A stretch of 64,000 bases of DNA, taken from contig NZ_JADGMQ010000001.1 in NCBI RefSeq assembly GCF_016124105.1, forward strand, positions 238,609-302,608, written 5' to 3'. This DNA comes from Aquamicrobium zhengzhouense (GTDB lineage Bacteria > Pseudomonadota > Alphaproteobacteria > Rhizobiales > Rhizobiaceae). The position numbers were made by a program, and so were the translations under genes. The notes beneath the pieces are model-generated. The model was not told where the DNA came from and ran no database searches. It saw nothing but the letters and a program-made list of their open reading frames with translations. Within the stretch, counting starts at the first letter, position 1. Each line of letters starts with the position of its first letter. Below, one piece after another: positions 42,600 to 60,668 of this stretch.

Positions 42600-43388
42600 T
42601 TAGTGAATGCTGCCCTTGTCGGGCTTGGAGGAGACGAGTACCGGGCCGGAGCGTGGCGGCTCGTTCTCATTCATTATGCCGAGACGGCGGGCAACTTCCT
42701 GGTAGGCTTCGACCAGGCCGCCCATGTCACGACGGAAGCGATCCTTGTCGAGCTTGTCCTGGGTGGTGGTGTCCCACAGGCGGCACGAATCCGGCGAAAT
42801 TTCGTCAGCAAGAACGATGCGCATCATGTCGCCTTCGAACAGGCGGCCGCATTCGATCTTGAAATCAACGAGCTGGATGCCGACGCCAAGGAAAAGGCCG
42901 GTGAGGAAGTCGTTGACCCTTATGGCGAGCGCCATGATGTCATCGATTTCCTGAGGCGCGGCCCATCCGAACGCGGTGATGTGCTCCTCGGAGACCATCG
43001 GATCGTCGAGCGCATCTGCCTTGTAATAAAACTCGATGATCGAACGCGGCAGAACCGTGCCTTCCTCGATGCCGAGGCGCTTTGCGAGCGAGCCAGCAGC
43101 AACGTTGCGGACAACGACTTCCAGCGGGATGATCTCGACTTCCTTGATCAGCTGCTCACGCATGTTGAGCCGCTTGATGAAGTGGGTCGGGATCCCGATC
43201 CGGTTCAGGTGATTGAAGATGTGCTCTGAGATTCGGTTGTTCAGGACACCCTTGCCGTCAACGACCTCATGCTTTTTCTTGTTAAACGCGGTTGCGTCGT
43301 CCTTGAAAAACTGAATCAGGGTTCCAGGCTCCGGCCCCTCATAGAGGATTTTGGCCTTGCCTTCATAGATGCGGCGGCGACGGGTCAT
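42600..43388 (-). CDS. purC: Phosphoribosylaminoimidazole-succinocarboxamide synthase
   Basis: The 262-residue enzyme joins CAIR and aspartate to SAICAR in purine synthesis. [33 protein letters not shown] at the N terminus, [23 protein letters not shown] and [34 protein letters not shown] (SAICAR signature and metal site) are clear. It is the first gene of purC-purS-purQ. Its start is divergent from tuf, with 259 bp between. Confidence 0.97.
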   Translation of the reverse strand: MTRRRRIYEGKAKILYEGPEPGTLIQFFKDDATAFNKKKHEVVDGKGVLNNRISEHIFNHLNRIGIPTHFIKRLNMREQLIKEVEIIPLEVVVRNVAAGSLAKRLGIEEGTVLPRSIIEFYYKADALDDPMVSEEHITAFGWAAPQEIDDIMALAIRVNDFLTGLFLGVGIQLVDFKIECGRLFEGDMMRIVLADEISPDSCRLWDTTTQDKLDKDRFRRDMGGLVEAYQEVARRLGIMNENEPPRSGPVLVSSKPDKGSIH

Positions 43389-43647
43389 GGCGATCTCTGG
43401 TTTCCGGCGCGGTTTTGACGCCGCGCTCCTGTTGCTACAAGGCCATGGCGGCCTTAGCCTGCGACTGGATTCACAGCGGCTCTCTATCTTAATCTTGTGC
43501 GCGGCTCAATTGGCAAAGCTGTGATTGCACAGACGTCGGCGCCAAAACTCCAAAAAACCACAAAAGGCTTGTGTTTTTCAGCGGTACTGGGTAAGCGCCC
43601 GCAAACTACATCCATACGCACCCACACGGCGTCAAAGGGAAGTTGAA

Positions 43648-44823
<1,176 letters not shown>

Positions 44824-44850
44824 ATCTTCGCCATCTGGCAGAAGAATCGA

Positions 44851-44878
44851 AACGGGCGGCCATTGGTCGCCCGTTTTG
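44851..44878 (+). terminator. tuf copy 1 terminator
   Basis: AACGGGCG (44851-44858) pairs with CGCCCGTT (44868-44875) around a nine-base loop, with a short T run at 44873-44877. It lies 28 bp past the tuf stop. Confidence 0.8.
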
Positions 44879-45066
44879 CGTTGGGGTGCTTCTTCTGGTT
44901 TTTGGGCAGTGGTTCGGGTGCGAGTAACGGATAGAGCTGCGGATTTTTCCCTGAATTTTCTTCGTTTTCAGGTCGCGCTCAAAACGGCGGAAAAACTATG
45001 CGTAACGCCCATTTAGGGGCTTGCATACCAACGAAAGACGACATAGAAGGCACTCACCAACGGTGC

Positions 45067-45142
<76 letters not shown>

Positions 45143-45438
45143 GCTTCATAAATCGCATCGCGCAAGTTCGTCCTTCATTTTGTGTTTGGAAAAGCCTCCG
45201 GAATTCGCGGAGTGATTTACCTAGGGGGCTTGCGCTGCAATTCATTCAGTTCTATATGGTTATCAACGCAAGGCGCGTAGGGCTGTTAAGAGGCTTTACG
45301 CGCCCGAATTGCATGTCTAGAAGTCAGTTACTCAGGCATCGATTCGGTGATGCGAGCGCAGTCTCCGCGGTACGGCGGCGGGTTGTGTGGAGGGTTCCAG
45401 CTCCGGATTGTCGGGGCTAATATAAAAAAGAGCGACAG
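45143..45438 (+). other. Spacer between tRNA-Trp and secE
   Basis: These 296 bases hold no credible gene. An open frame covering the tRNA and this spacer (about 44998-45420) has no protein-like features. The promoter of secE-nusG is expected here; I could not pick it out with confidence. Confidence 0.6.
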
Positions 45439-45642
45439 ATGGCGTCAAAGACCACCAATCCCTTCGTCTTCCTTCAGCAGGTTCGTACCGAGACTGCAAA
45501 GGTGACGTGGCCGACCCGGCGTGAGACCATGATCTCGACGCTGATGGTGATGGTCTTCGCCTGTATTGCTGCGCTGTTCTTTTTCGCGTCCGACCAGTTG
45601 ATGGCGTTTGCCATTGAGTTGATCCTGGGCCTCGGGCGCTAG
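45439..45642 (+). CDS. secE: Preprotein translocase subunit SecE
   Basis: The 67-residue protein clamps SecY in the SecYEG channel. FVFLQQVRTETAKVTWPTRRETMISTLMVMVFACIAALFFFASDQ shows the amphipathic helix, conserved KVTWPT and a single C-terminal membrane helix. The short, single-helix form is normal for alphaproteobacteria. It precedes nusG by 27 bp. Confidence 0.96.
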   Translation: MASKTTNPFVFLQQVRTETAKVTWPTRRETMISTLMVMVFACIAALFFFASDQLMAFAIELILGLGR

Positions 45643-45669
45643 CGCCGTCGAATACGGGGATTTTTGATT

Positions 45670-46209
45670 ATGACCGCGCGGTGGTACATCGTTCACGCTT
45701 ATTCGAACTTCGAAAAGAAGGTCGCTGAAGATATTGAGAACAAGGCTCGTCAGAAGGGTATCTCCGAGCTGATTGAGCAGCTTGTTGTTCCGACCGAAAA
45801 GGTTGTCGAGATTCGTCGCGGCAAGAAGGTCGATGCAGAGCGGAAGTTTTTCCCCGGTTACGTGCTGATGAAGGCGACGCTGACCGATCAGGTTATCAGC
45901 CTGGTGAAGAATACGCCGCGTGTGACCGGTTTCCTTGGTGAGGATCCGCGCACGGCGAAGCCGGTGCCGATCCCGGAGAAGGAAGCGCTGCAGATCCTGC
46001 ATCAGGTTCAGGAGGGTGTGGATCGTCCGAAGCCGTCCATCTCGTTCGAGATTGGTGAAACGGTTCGCGTATCCGATGGCCCGTTCGCTTCCTTCAGTGG
46101 TTTCGTTCAGGAAGTCGACGAAGAGCGTTCGCGTCTCAAGGTTGAAGTTTCGATCTTCGGGCGCGCTGTTCCAGTGGATCTAGAATTCGGTCAGGTCGAA
46201 AAGGCCTGA
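45670..46209 (+). CDS. nusG: Transcription termination/antitermination factor NusG
   Basis: The 179-residue protein binds RNA polymerase and links it to Rho or the ribosome. The NGN domain begins ARWYIVHAYSNFEKKVAEDI and the KOW domain contains IGETVRVSDGPFASFSGFVQEVDEERSRLKVEVSIFGR. ATG 45670 (TARWYIVH) is preferred to TTG 45664. Confidence 0.97.
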   Translation: MTARWYIVHAYSNFEKKVAEDIENKARQKGISELIEQLVVPTEKVVEIRRGKKVDAERKFFPGYVLMKATLTDQVISLVKNTPRVTGFLGEDPRTAKPVPIPEKEALQILHQVQEGVDRPKPSISFEIGETVRVSDGPFASFSGFVQEVDEERSRLKVEVSIFGRAVPVDLEFGQVEKA

Positions 46210-46216
46210 TTGTAAT

Positions 46217-46257
46217 CCTCCTCTCTCGAGGGGAGGCGGGGTGCTTAAAGTCACCCC
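46217..46257 (+). promoter_or_regulatory. Hairpins in the rplK leader
   Basis: Just past nusG, CCTC with GAGG (46217-46236) and GGGGTG with CACCCC (46238-46243 and 46252-46257) form two short hairpins in the 154-base rplK leader. They could be the L1 feedback site or processing signals; the known L1 motif was not clearly recognised. Confidence 0.45.
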
Positions 46258-46363
46258 AGAGATGGTGGGAGGTCAGGTGGCTTTAGCCGGTCGCTATGTT
46301 CCGGACCACCAACTGCAACCGCCGGTCTTGGTTGGGTCGGCATCAGACAAGGGCAGATGAGAA

Positions 46364-46792
46364 ATGGCTAAGAAGATTGCAGGCCAGCTCAAGCTTCAGG
46401 TTCCCGCGGGTTCGGCGACGCCGTCGCCCCCGATCGGTCCTGCGCTTGGTCAGCGTGGCATCAACATCATGGAGTTCTGCAAGGCGTTCAACGCGGCGAC
46501 CCAGGATGCTGAAAAGGGTCAGCCGACCCCGGTTGTCATTACGTACTACCAGGACAAGTCCTTCACCTTCGTCATGAAGACGCCGCCGGTGACGTACTTC
46601 TTGAAGAAGCACGCCAACCTGAAGTCGGGTTCCAAGGAGCCGGGTAAGGTTTCGGTCGGTTCGATCGCACGTGATAAGGTTCGTGAGATCGCCGAAGCGA
46701 AGTTGAAAGACCTGAACGCGACCGACGTGGACGCCGCCATTCGTATGGTGGAAGGCTCCGCTCGTTCCATGGGCCTGGAAGTGGTGGGCTGA
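46364..46792 (+). CDS. rplK: 50S ribosomal protein L11
   Basis: The 142-residue protein binds the GTPase-associated region of 23S r[44 protein letters not shown] and the C-terminal RNA-binding part ([24 protein letters not shown]) are standard. rplA follows 4 bp later. Confidence 0.98.
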   Translation: MAKKIAGQLKLQVPAGSATPSPPIGPALGQRGINIMEFCKAFNAATQDAEKGQPTPVVITYYQDKSFTFVMKTPPVTYFLKKHANLKSGSKEPGKVSVGSIARDKVREIAEAKLKDLNATDVDAAIRMVEGSARSMGLEVVG

Positions 46793-46796
46793 GACG

Positions 46797-47498
46797 ATGG
46801 CTAAGAAAATTGCAAAGCGTGTCGCCAAGTCGCGCGACGGCCTCGATTTCGACAAGCTGTACGACCTTTCCGAAGCTATCCAGCTTCTGAAGGATCGTGC
46901 GACGGCGAAGTTTGATGAGACCATCGAAGTTGCGATGAACCTCGGTGTTGATCCGCGTCATGCTGACCAGATGGTTCGTGGCGTTGTCAACCTGCCGAAT
47001 GGCACCGGTCGTACCGTTCGCGTTGCCGTGTTCGCACGTGGCGATAAGGCAGAAGAGGCTAAGGCCGCTGGTGCTGACATCGTCGGTGCAGAGGAATTGG
47101 TCGAGATCGTCCAGAAGGGCGAAATCAACTTCGATCGCTGCATTGCCACCCCGGATATGATGCCGCTGGTCGGTCGTCTTGGTAAGGTGCTTGGCCCGCG
47201 TGGCATGATGCCAAATCCGAAGGTCGGTACCGTTACTGTTGATGTCGCTGGTGCAGTGAAGGCTTCTAAGGGCGGTGCTGTTGAGTTCCGCGTCGAGAAG
47301 GCCGGTATCGTGCACGGTGGCGTAGGCAAGGTGTCGTTCGACGCCAAGGCGCTGGAAGAAAACATCCGCGCTTTTGCTGATGCGGTCATCAAGGCAAAGC
47401 CGACGGGTGCCAAGGGCAACTACGTCAAGCGCGTTGCACTTACGTCGACCATGGGTCCGGGCCTCAAGCTCGACCTGGCAAGCATCACGGTAGCTTAA
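46797..47498 (+). CDS. rplA: 50S ribosomal protein L1
   Basis: The 233-residue protein forms the L1 stalk and usually represses its own operon. [36 protein letters not shown] and [34 protein letters not shown] are canonical. It ends before the long rplJ leader. Confidence 0.98.
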   Translation: MAKKIAKRVAKSRDGLDFDKLYDLSEAIQLLKDRATAKFDETIEVAMNLGVDPRHADQMVRGVVNLPNGTGRTVRVAVFARGDKAEEAKAAGADIVGAEELVEIVQKGEINFDRCIATPDMMPLVGRLGKVLGPRGMMPNPKVGTVTVDVAGAVKASKGGAVEFRVEKAGIVHGGVGKVSFDAKALEENIRAFADAVIKAKPTGAKGNYVKRVALTSTMGPGLKLDLASITVA

Positions 47499-47827
47499 GG
47501 CTATCTGACGAATTCCGGTTCCCGTTCGCGGGGACCGGTGCGGTGTCGGGAAACCGATGCCGATCCTGTCCGAGATTGCAGGCGGTCTGGTCGCCAGTCC
47601 TTAATCCATACGGGTCTGCATGAGACGGGTAAGAACAGATTTCGGGGTTATGCCTCGCATGAAGTTCGAACCGTGTTGGCCTTTTGTCCGAACGCCGGCT
47701 TGCCGGCAGGAGAAAGGGGACAGGAACCCTCGAGCGTCGCTCGGGCGTGTTCTCAGGAAGACGTCTCTAGCGGCAAAAGGCAACCGATGCATCTTTCGAA
47801 AGAGAGATCATCAACTGGAGATAGGCA
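47499..47827 (+). promoter_or_regulatory. rplJ leader region
   Basis: These 329 bases between rplA and rplJ contain no gene. A perfect-looking hairpin, CCGGTTCCC with GGGGACCGG (47515-47538), and a smaller one around CGAGCG/CGCTCG (47732-47742) are visible. In other bacteria this leader binds L10-L12 complexes to repress rplJL translation; that role is inferred from position. Confidence 0.6.
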
Positions 47828-48346
47828 GTGGATAGAGCGGAAAAGCGCGAATTCGTCACGGCCCTGAGCGACGTGTTCAAGAGCACGGGTTCGGTAGTCG
47901 TGGCCCACTATGCCGGTCTGACCGTTGCAGAAATGACCGATCTTCGGTCAAAGATGCGCGCAGCGGGCGGTACCGTCAAAGTCGCGAAAAACCGCCTCGC
48001 CGTTATCGCTCTTCAGGGTACCGATTCCGAAGGCATGAAGGATCTGTTCAAAGGACAGACTCTGATCGCCTACGCGGACGATCCAGTTGCTGCTCCTAAG
48101 GTCGCAGCCGATTTCGCCAAGGCGAATGACAAGCTTGTCATTCTCGGTGGTGCAATGGGTGCTTCCGTGCTCAACGCAGATGGTGTGAAGGCTCTCGCCA
48201 CCATGCCGTCGCTGGACGAGCTCAGAGCAAGGCTTGTCGGCATGATTCAGACGCCGGCAACCCGGATCGCAGCAGTCGTCAACGCACCGGCAGGAAATCT
48301 TGCCCGCGTTTTCGGCGCTTATGCCCGGAAGGACGAGGCAGCGTAA
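47828..48346 (+). CDS. rplJ: 50S ribosomal protein L10
   Basis: The 172-residue stalk base binds L7/L12 dimers and 23S r[42 protein letters not shown] and [21 protein letters not shown] are typical. It starts at GTG 47828, with GGAGATAGG upstream. rplL follows after 56 bp. Confidence 0.97.
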   Translation: MDRAEKREFVTALSDVFKSTGSVVVAHYAGLTVAEMTDLRSKMRAAGGTVKVAKNRLAVIALQGTDSEGMKDLFKGQTLIAYADDPVAAPKVAADFAKANDKLVILGGAMGASVLNADGVKALATMPSLDELRARLVGMIQTPATRIAAVVNAPAGNLARVFGAYARKDEAA

Positions 48347-48402
48347 GGCTGTTTCTACTTAGATAAACAACACCTGTTCGAACTTTCTAAAGGAATATTA
48401 AA

Positions 48403-48780
<378 letters not shown>

Positions 48781-48786
48781 TTCAGT

Positions 48787-48894
48787 CGCGGGTCTGGCCG
48801 GGGTGCTTCTCTGGCCAGTCCCGCGTAAGTTGATACAGAACCTCTTTCCTGTGGGCCGGATTACGGCCTTCAGGAAACGGGTTTTTACCCGTTT
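48787..48894 (+). promoter_or_regulatory. Three hairpins between rplL and rpoB
   Basis: Hairpin 1 (48787-48825) has a stem of 12 pairs in 13 positions, starting 6 bases past the rplL stop and lacking a T tract. Hairpin 2 is centred on GGCCG-GATTA-CGGCC (48848-48874), and hairpin 3 is AAACGGG with CCCGTTT (48875-48894). In E. coli this spacer holds an attenuator and an RNase III site; the same roles are likely but unproven here. Confidence 0.7.
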
Positions 48895-48975
48895 AGAATA
48901 GATCGCGCGGTGGTCGCGGTCGGCAGGTGCGGCGGCGTAAGCCAGTACTAAGCCGTAAGGCAGCAAGGAGCGACG

Positions 48976-53142
<4,167 letters not shown>

Positions 53143-53156
53143 GGCGTCAGACTTTG

Positions 53157-53182
53157 CACCGCGGGGCCATTGCCCCGCGGTG
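53157..53182 (+). other. Strong intercistronic hairpin between rpoB and rpoC
   Basis: CACCGCGGGGC, loop CATT, GCCCCGCGGTG: an 11 bp perfect stem 15 bases past the rpoB stop, without a following T tract. It is too strong to be chance. Probable roles are RNA stabilisation, a processing site or translational uncoupling of rpoC. Confidence 0.8.
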
Positions 53183-53266
53183 CCACAGACAAGAAGCGGC
53201 GACGATGCGGCCCTTGCCGTTGCTGCTTAATCAGATGAGGGGCGAAGCCCCGATAAGGAGAACGGC

Positions 53267-57463
<4,197 letters not shown>

Positions 57464-57487
57464 TCGGAACGCTATGGCAAACTAAAA

Positions 57488-57516
57488 GGGTCGCCGGTCT
57501 CCGGCGGCCCTTTTTT
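57488..57516 (+). terminator. rpoC terminator
   Basis: GGGTCGCCGG and CCGGCGGCCC form a 10 bp stem (one G-T pair) with a three-base loop, followed by six T residues. It ends the rplKAJL-rpoBC transcription unit 25 bp past rpoC. Confidence 0.92.
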
Positions 57517-57769
57517 CATTCGGCTTCTATTGGTGATTCAGCGCCATCTACGGCAATGCATGAGCAAGCGCAGTAAGCAGGGAGTTGTTTTCTCCTTGCG
57601 TCACGAGTATTCGGAGGAAGGGGATTGCGCGTTTCTTAACGCGTGAGTTGGGGTTTGGGGGAAGACCATATACGCCGATGATTTCATAAGGCGATCGATT
57701 GCTGAAATTCAGGGAACGATCCGAGAGGTAGGTTGGGGTAGGGCAGGCTGGGAGGACGTTACGCGTCTG

Positions 57770-58846
57770 ATGGCCAAGATATTGCCAGGCTCCGTGTCGA
57801 GCATCCTGAATTATGACCTGACACGACCCGCAGTTGTTTCTAATTTCATAACCGGCATCGATCCGAGCTACCTGTCATCTTATGTCGCTCATTATGTAAC
57901 CAGAAATCCTTGGCTGGAATTTTGGGGAAATCTGCCGTCCGGCAAAGTAGCAATCACCGAACGTGACAGCCCATCTTCAGCGTTCGTGGATAGCGAATTC
58001 TACAACGACTGGCTCGCACCACAGCGCCATATGGGGGCCGCGACGGGCATCAAAATTGACCTTGCTGTACGAAAGACGATCCTTGTCGGCTGGAACTATG
58101 ATGTCGAGTCTGCCTATGGCTACGATGCGCAGGCGGCCGCCATTTTGCACGGGGTGCGTTCTTCATTCAAAGAAGCCGCGCAGGCCGCCCATATTCTTGG
58201 CGGCCGGCTGGAGCGGAAGATCCGGCTAGGTCAACTGATCCGGCACATCGACGGTGCCGCCATTCTTGTCACACGAAATCGATGCATTCGTGAAGCCAAC
58301 GATCGGGCCGCGACCGCATTCGATGAAGGCAACGTTATTGGCAATATCGGCGGACGTCTAACGATTCGTGGTGCGGGTTATCAGGCCCGCCTTGATGAGA
58401 TGATTCAAAGGGTGCTCGATCGAGGTGAGACTGAGCAAACTGATACGTTCATCATCGGTGAGCACGTGGTCGGTGCAGTGGTGACTGCCGCACCTACGTT
58501 GGAAGCCGGGGAGAATAGTCTGCTGGTACCGCCGGCACCCCTGGCACTGGTCGTTTTGAAGCGACTCGCTGGTGGGTCTGTGGGGCTCGACGATACAAGC
58601 TTGCGCGCGGCCTATGGCCTGTCAGCCGGGGAATGCCGATTGTGCGGCTTGCTCCTCAATGGATATTCTATCGCCGAAGCTGCGGAGTTGCTTGGCGTTA
58701 CTGAGGGAACAGTCCGCCAGAGGGTCAAAATGATCTTCCAAAAAACGGGCACTCACCGTCAGGGTGAGCTCGTTGCGCGTCTTGCAGGCTTTACCACCGC
58801 GGTTGGAGGACTGGGTTGTGAGCACAATGCTCCCATTTGGGAGTAG
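57770..58846 (+). CDS. LuxR-type helix-turn-helix regulator
   Basis: From ATG 57770 the protein has 358 residues. The C-terminal LuxR HTH is clear: YGLSAGECRLCGLLLNGYSIAEAAELLGVTEGTVRQRVKMIFQKTGTHRQGELV (about residues 285-338). The N-terminal 270 residues lack a recognised sensor domain; a central part (RLGQLIRHIDGAAILVTRNRCIREANDRA) resembles a degenerate PAS fold. The frame stays open and protein-like upstream to 57647, including WGRAGWEDVTRL just before ATG 57770, but holds no ATG, GTG or TTG. ATA 57668, after GGGGGA, would give 34 more residues. It sits between rpoC and rpsL. Confidence 0.85.
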   Translation: MAKILPGSVSSILNYDLTRPAVVSNFITGIDPSYLSSYVAHYVTRNPWLEFWGNLPSGKVAITERDSPSSAFVDSEFYNDWLAPQRHMGAATGIKIDLAVRKTILVGWNYDVESAYGYDAQAAAILHGVRSSFKEAAQAAHILGGRLERKIRLGQLIRHIDGAAILVTRNRCIREANDRAATAFDEGNVIGNIGGRLTIRGAGYQARLDEMIQRVLDRGETEQTDTFIIGEHVVGAVVTAAPTLEAGENSLLVPPAPLALVVLKRLAGGSVGLDDTSLRAAYGLSAGECRLCGLLLNGYSIAEAAELLGVTEGTVRQRVKMIFQKTGTHRQGELVARLAGFTTAVGGLGCEHNAPIWE

Positions 58847-58957
58847 GTAAAGGCGATTTGGCGAGTTATATAGGGTGTGGGCTGGGAGGAAATGGCGTTC
58901 TGCCGCTGCCGCTCGGCTCGACGGTTGTGGTTTCATTGTGGAATCGCAAACCCTTTA

Positions 58958-58994
58958 GCCGCCTGCCCAGTGGCCCCTGGTCAGGCGGCCTTTT
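58958..58994. terminator. Terminator shared by the LuxR gene and the facing small gene
   Basis: GCCGCCTG (58958-58965) pairs with CAGGCGGC (58982-58989), with a second CCAG/CCTGG stem inside the loop and TTTT after it. The convergent gene ends at 58996, so the hairpin serves the LuxR gene primarily. Confidence 0.8.
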
Positions 58995-58995
58995 A

Positions 58996-59277
58996 TTATC
59001 GGTCTTCTTCGAAGGTAACGATCGCTACTTCGCCTTCGAGCGCACCTTGCCAGGCGGACAGATGGGGCTCTTCATCCGGCGCGTCTTCCATTTCACCGAT
59101 TTGATCCAACTCTGCTTCCGCATACCCTTCGCGCGCAAGTGCCTCGAGCGCGAGTCGCACGGCTGAGTCGTCGTCCGCGGCTACCACCATGATGTGGGCA
59201 CCCAGCGATTCTCCTCCTTTGTTGCGCCAAACGCGTCCGACAATAATTGTGACGCGCTGCAGACCATTGTCATCCAT
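58996..59277 (-). CDS. Small acidic protein, unknown function
   Basis: The product of 93 residues (ATG 59277; a GTG lies directly upstream) is soluble and acidic, with VTIIVGRVWRNKGGESLGAHIMVVAADDDSAVRLALEALAREGYAEAEL and an acidic C-terminal half (EMEDAPDEEP). A beta-alpha-beta pattern suggests a ferredoxin-like or ACT-like fold, but I recognise no family. It is convergent with the LuxR gene and divergent from the str operon. Confidence 0.75.
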   Translation of the reverse strand: MDDNGLQRVTIIVGRVWRNKGGESLGAHIMVVAADDDSAVRLALEALAREGYAEAELDQIGEMEDAPDEEPHLSAWQGALEGEVAIVTFEEDR

Positions 59278-59280
59278 CAC

Positions 59281-59742
59281 CTGATTCCCTACATCATGTA
59301 TTCGCGTTCGATCTCTAGCTGAAATATCGCCAGTACGATGCCTTTGTAATTGGCTTGCCCGTCGAAAATTGGCTCGCTGCCACCTTACATGGAAATTTTA
59401 TTGTCGCCGGAGCGTCAAACGCATCGTTGATGACCTGGATCGCGCGATTGTTAAGCGGTTGGGGTTGACGATACGACGTGTTGCGAGTAGAAGCCGCAAC
59501 GTCTGAGCCGATGTGAGGCCTGTTCTTTCGGAGCGCCACGCTCTGAAGTTCGCCTCAAACAGGGTTCGTTTTACGAGCGACTTTTACATTGCCGGCTTGC
59601 AAGAAGCGTCCGCGCTTCCTCTGCGTTTGTTTGGGCGAGACCATAATAGGTGGTTTGTGGCCCAAATTCCTGTATGGAACAGGCGCTCAAACGGCTCTGC
59701 AAGGGGCGTGAGACACAGGTTCGAGATAAGAAGGAAGGTTTG
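59281..59742 (+). other. Intergenic region upstream of the str operon
   Basis: These 462 bases hold no credible gene. They contain the divergent promoters of the small acidic gene and of rpsL. The promoter at 59465-59493 is annotated separately. The open frames here are short and overlap known features without protein-like sequence. Confidence 0.6.
59465..59493 (+). promoter_or_regulatory. Candidate str operon promoter
   Basis: TTGACG at 59465-59470 (5 of 6 match to a sigma-70 -35) and TAGAAG at 59488-59493 (4 of 6 match to -10) are separated by exactly 17 bases, about 250 bp upstream of rpsL on the same strand. The strength fits a ribosomal protein operon. Confidence 0.65.
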
Positions 59743-60114
59743 ATGCCTACCGTCAACCAGCTGATCCGCAAGCCGCGCCAAGCGCCGGTAAAGCGCAATA
59801 AGGTTCCGGCCATGGAGGCCAACCCGCAGAAGCGTGGCGTTTGTACGCGCGTCTACACAACGACGCCGAAGAAGCCGAACTCGGCTCTGCGGAAAGTTGC
59901 AAAGATTCGCCTCGTGAATGGTTTCGAGGTGATTGGTTACATTCCTGGTGAGGGTCACAACCTCCAGGAGCACTCTGTCGTTATGATCCGTGGCGGCCGC
60001 GTGAAGGATCTTCCCGGCGTTCGCTATCACATCATTCGCGGTGTGCTCGATACGCAGGGTGTGAAGAATCGCAAGCAGCGCCGCTCCAAGTACGGCGCAA
60101 AGCGTCCGAAGTAG
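59743..60114 (+). CDS. rpsL: 30S ribosomal protein S12
   Basis: The 123-residue decoding-site protein begins [18 protein letters not shown] and has [16 protein letters not shown] and [13 protein letters not shown]. Lys43 and the later Lys are the residues mutated in streptomycin resistance; both are wild type here. ATG 59743 matches the family start; the open frame from 59650 adds unlikely sequence. rpsG follows after 56 bp. Confidence 0.98.
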   Translation: MPTVNQLIRKPRQAPVKRNKVPAMEANPQKRGVCTRVYTTTPKKPNSALRKVAKIRLVNGFEVIGYIPGEGHNLQEHSVVMIRGGRVKDLPGVRYHIIRGVLDTQGVKNRKQRRSKYGAKRPK

Positions 60115-60170
60115 GGATTTCCGGCTGCGGCAATTCCATAAGCCGAGCCGACGATTGAGAGACAGAGAAC

Positions 60171-60641
60171 ATGTCCCGACGCCATAGTGCAGAGAAGCGC
60201 GAAATCAATCCGGATCCGAAATTCGGTGATCTCGTCATTACCAAGTTCATGAACGCCATCATGCTCCACGGCAAGAAGTCGACTGCTGAGTCGATCGTCT
60301 ACGGTGCCCTGGATCAGGTTCAGGCCAAGGCGAAGCAGGAGCCGCTGGCTATGTTTCATCAGGCCCTGGACAACGTAGCGCCGCACGTTGAGGTCCGCTC
60401 GCGTCGCGTTGGTGGTGCGACCTATCAGGTTCCGGTTGAGGTTCGTACGGATCGTCGTCAGGCTCTGGCCATCCGCTGGCTGATCGCTGCTGCTCGCAAG
60501 CGCAACGAGACGACCATGGTTGATCGCCTGAGCGGCGAGCTGCTCGACGCTGCAAACAACCGCGGCACCGCTGTCAAGAAGCGTGAAGACACGCACAAGA
60601 TGGCTGAAGCCAACCGCGCCTTCGCGCATTACCGCTGGTAA
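60171..60641 (+). CDS. rpsG: 30S ribosomal protein S7
   Basis: The 156-residue S7 organises the 30S head: [62 protein letters not shown] and [20 protein letters not shown]. Length is normal. fusA follows 27 bp later in the rpsL-rpsG-fusA-tuf operon. Confidence 0.98.
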   Translation: MSRRHSAEKREINPDPKFGDLVITKFMNAIMLHGKKSTAESIVYGALDQVQAKAKQEPLAMFHQALDNVAPHVEVRSRRVGGATYQVPVEVRTDRRQALAIRWLIAAARKRNETTMVDRLSGELLDAANNRGTAVKKREDTHKMAEANRAFAHYRW

Positions 60642-60668
60642 TCCGGCGAATTAGAACGAGGCACCCAA

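Noticed and set aside
41640..43229. Plus-strand open frame of 529 codons through purQ-purS-purC
   Set aside because: It is antisense to three certain purine genes and encodes no recognisable domain.
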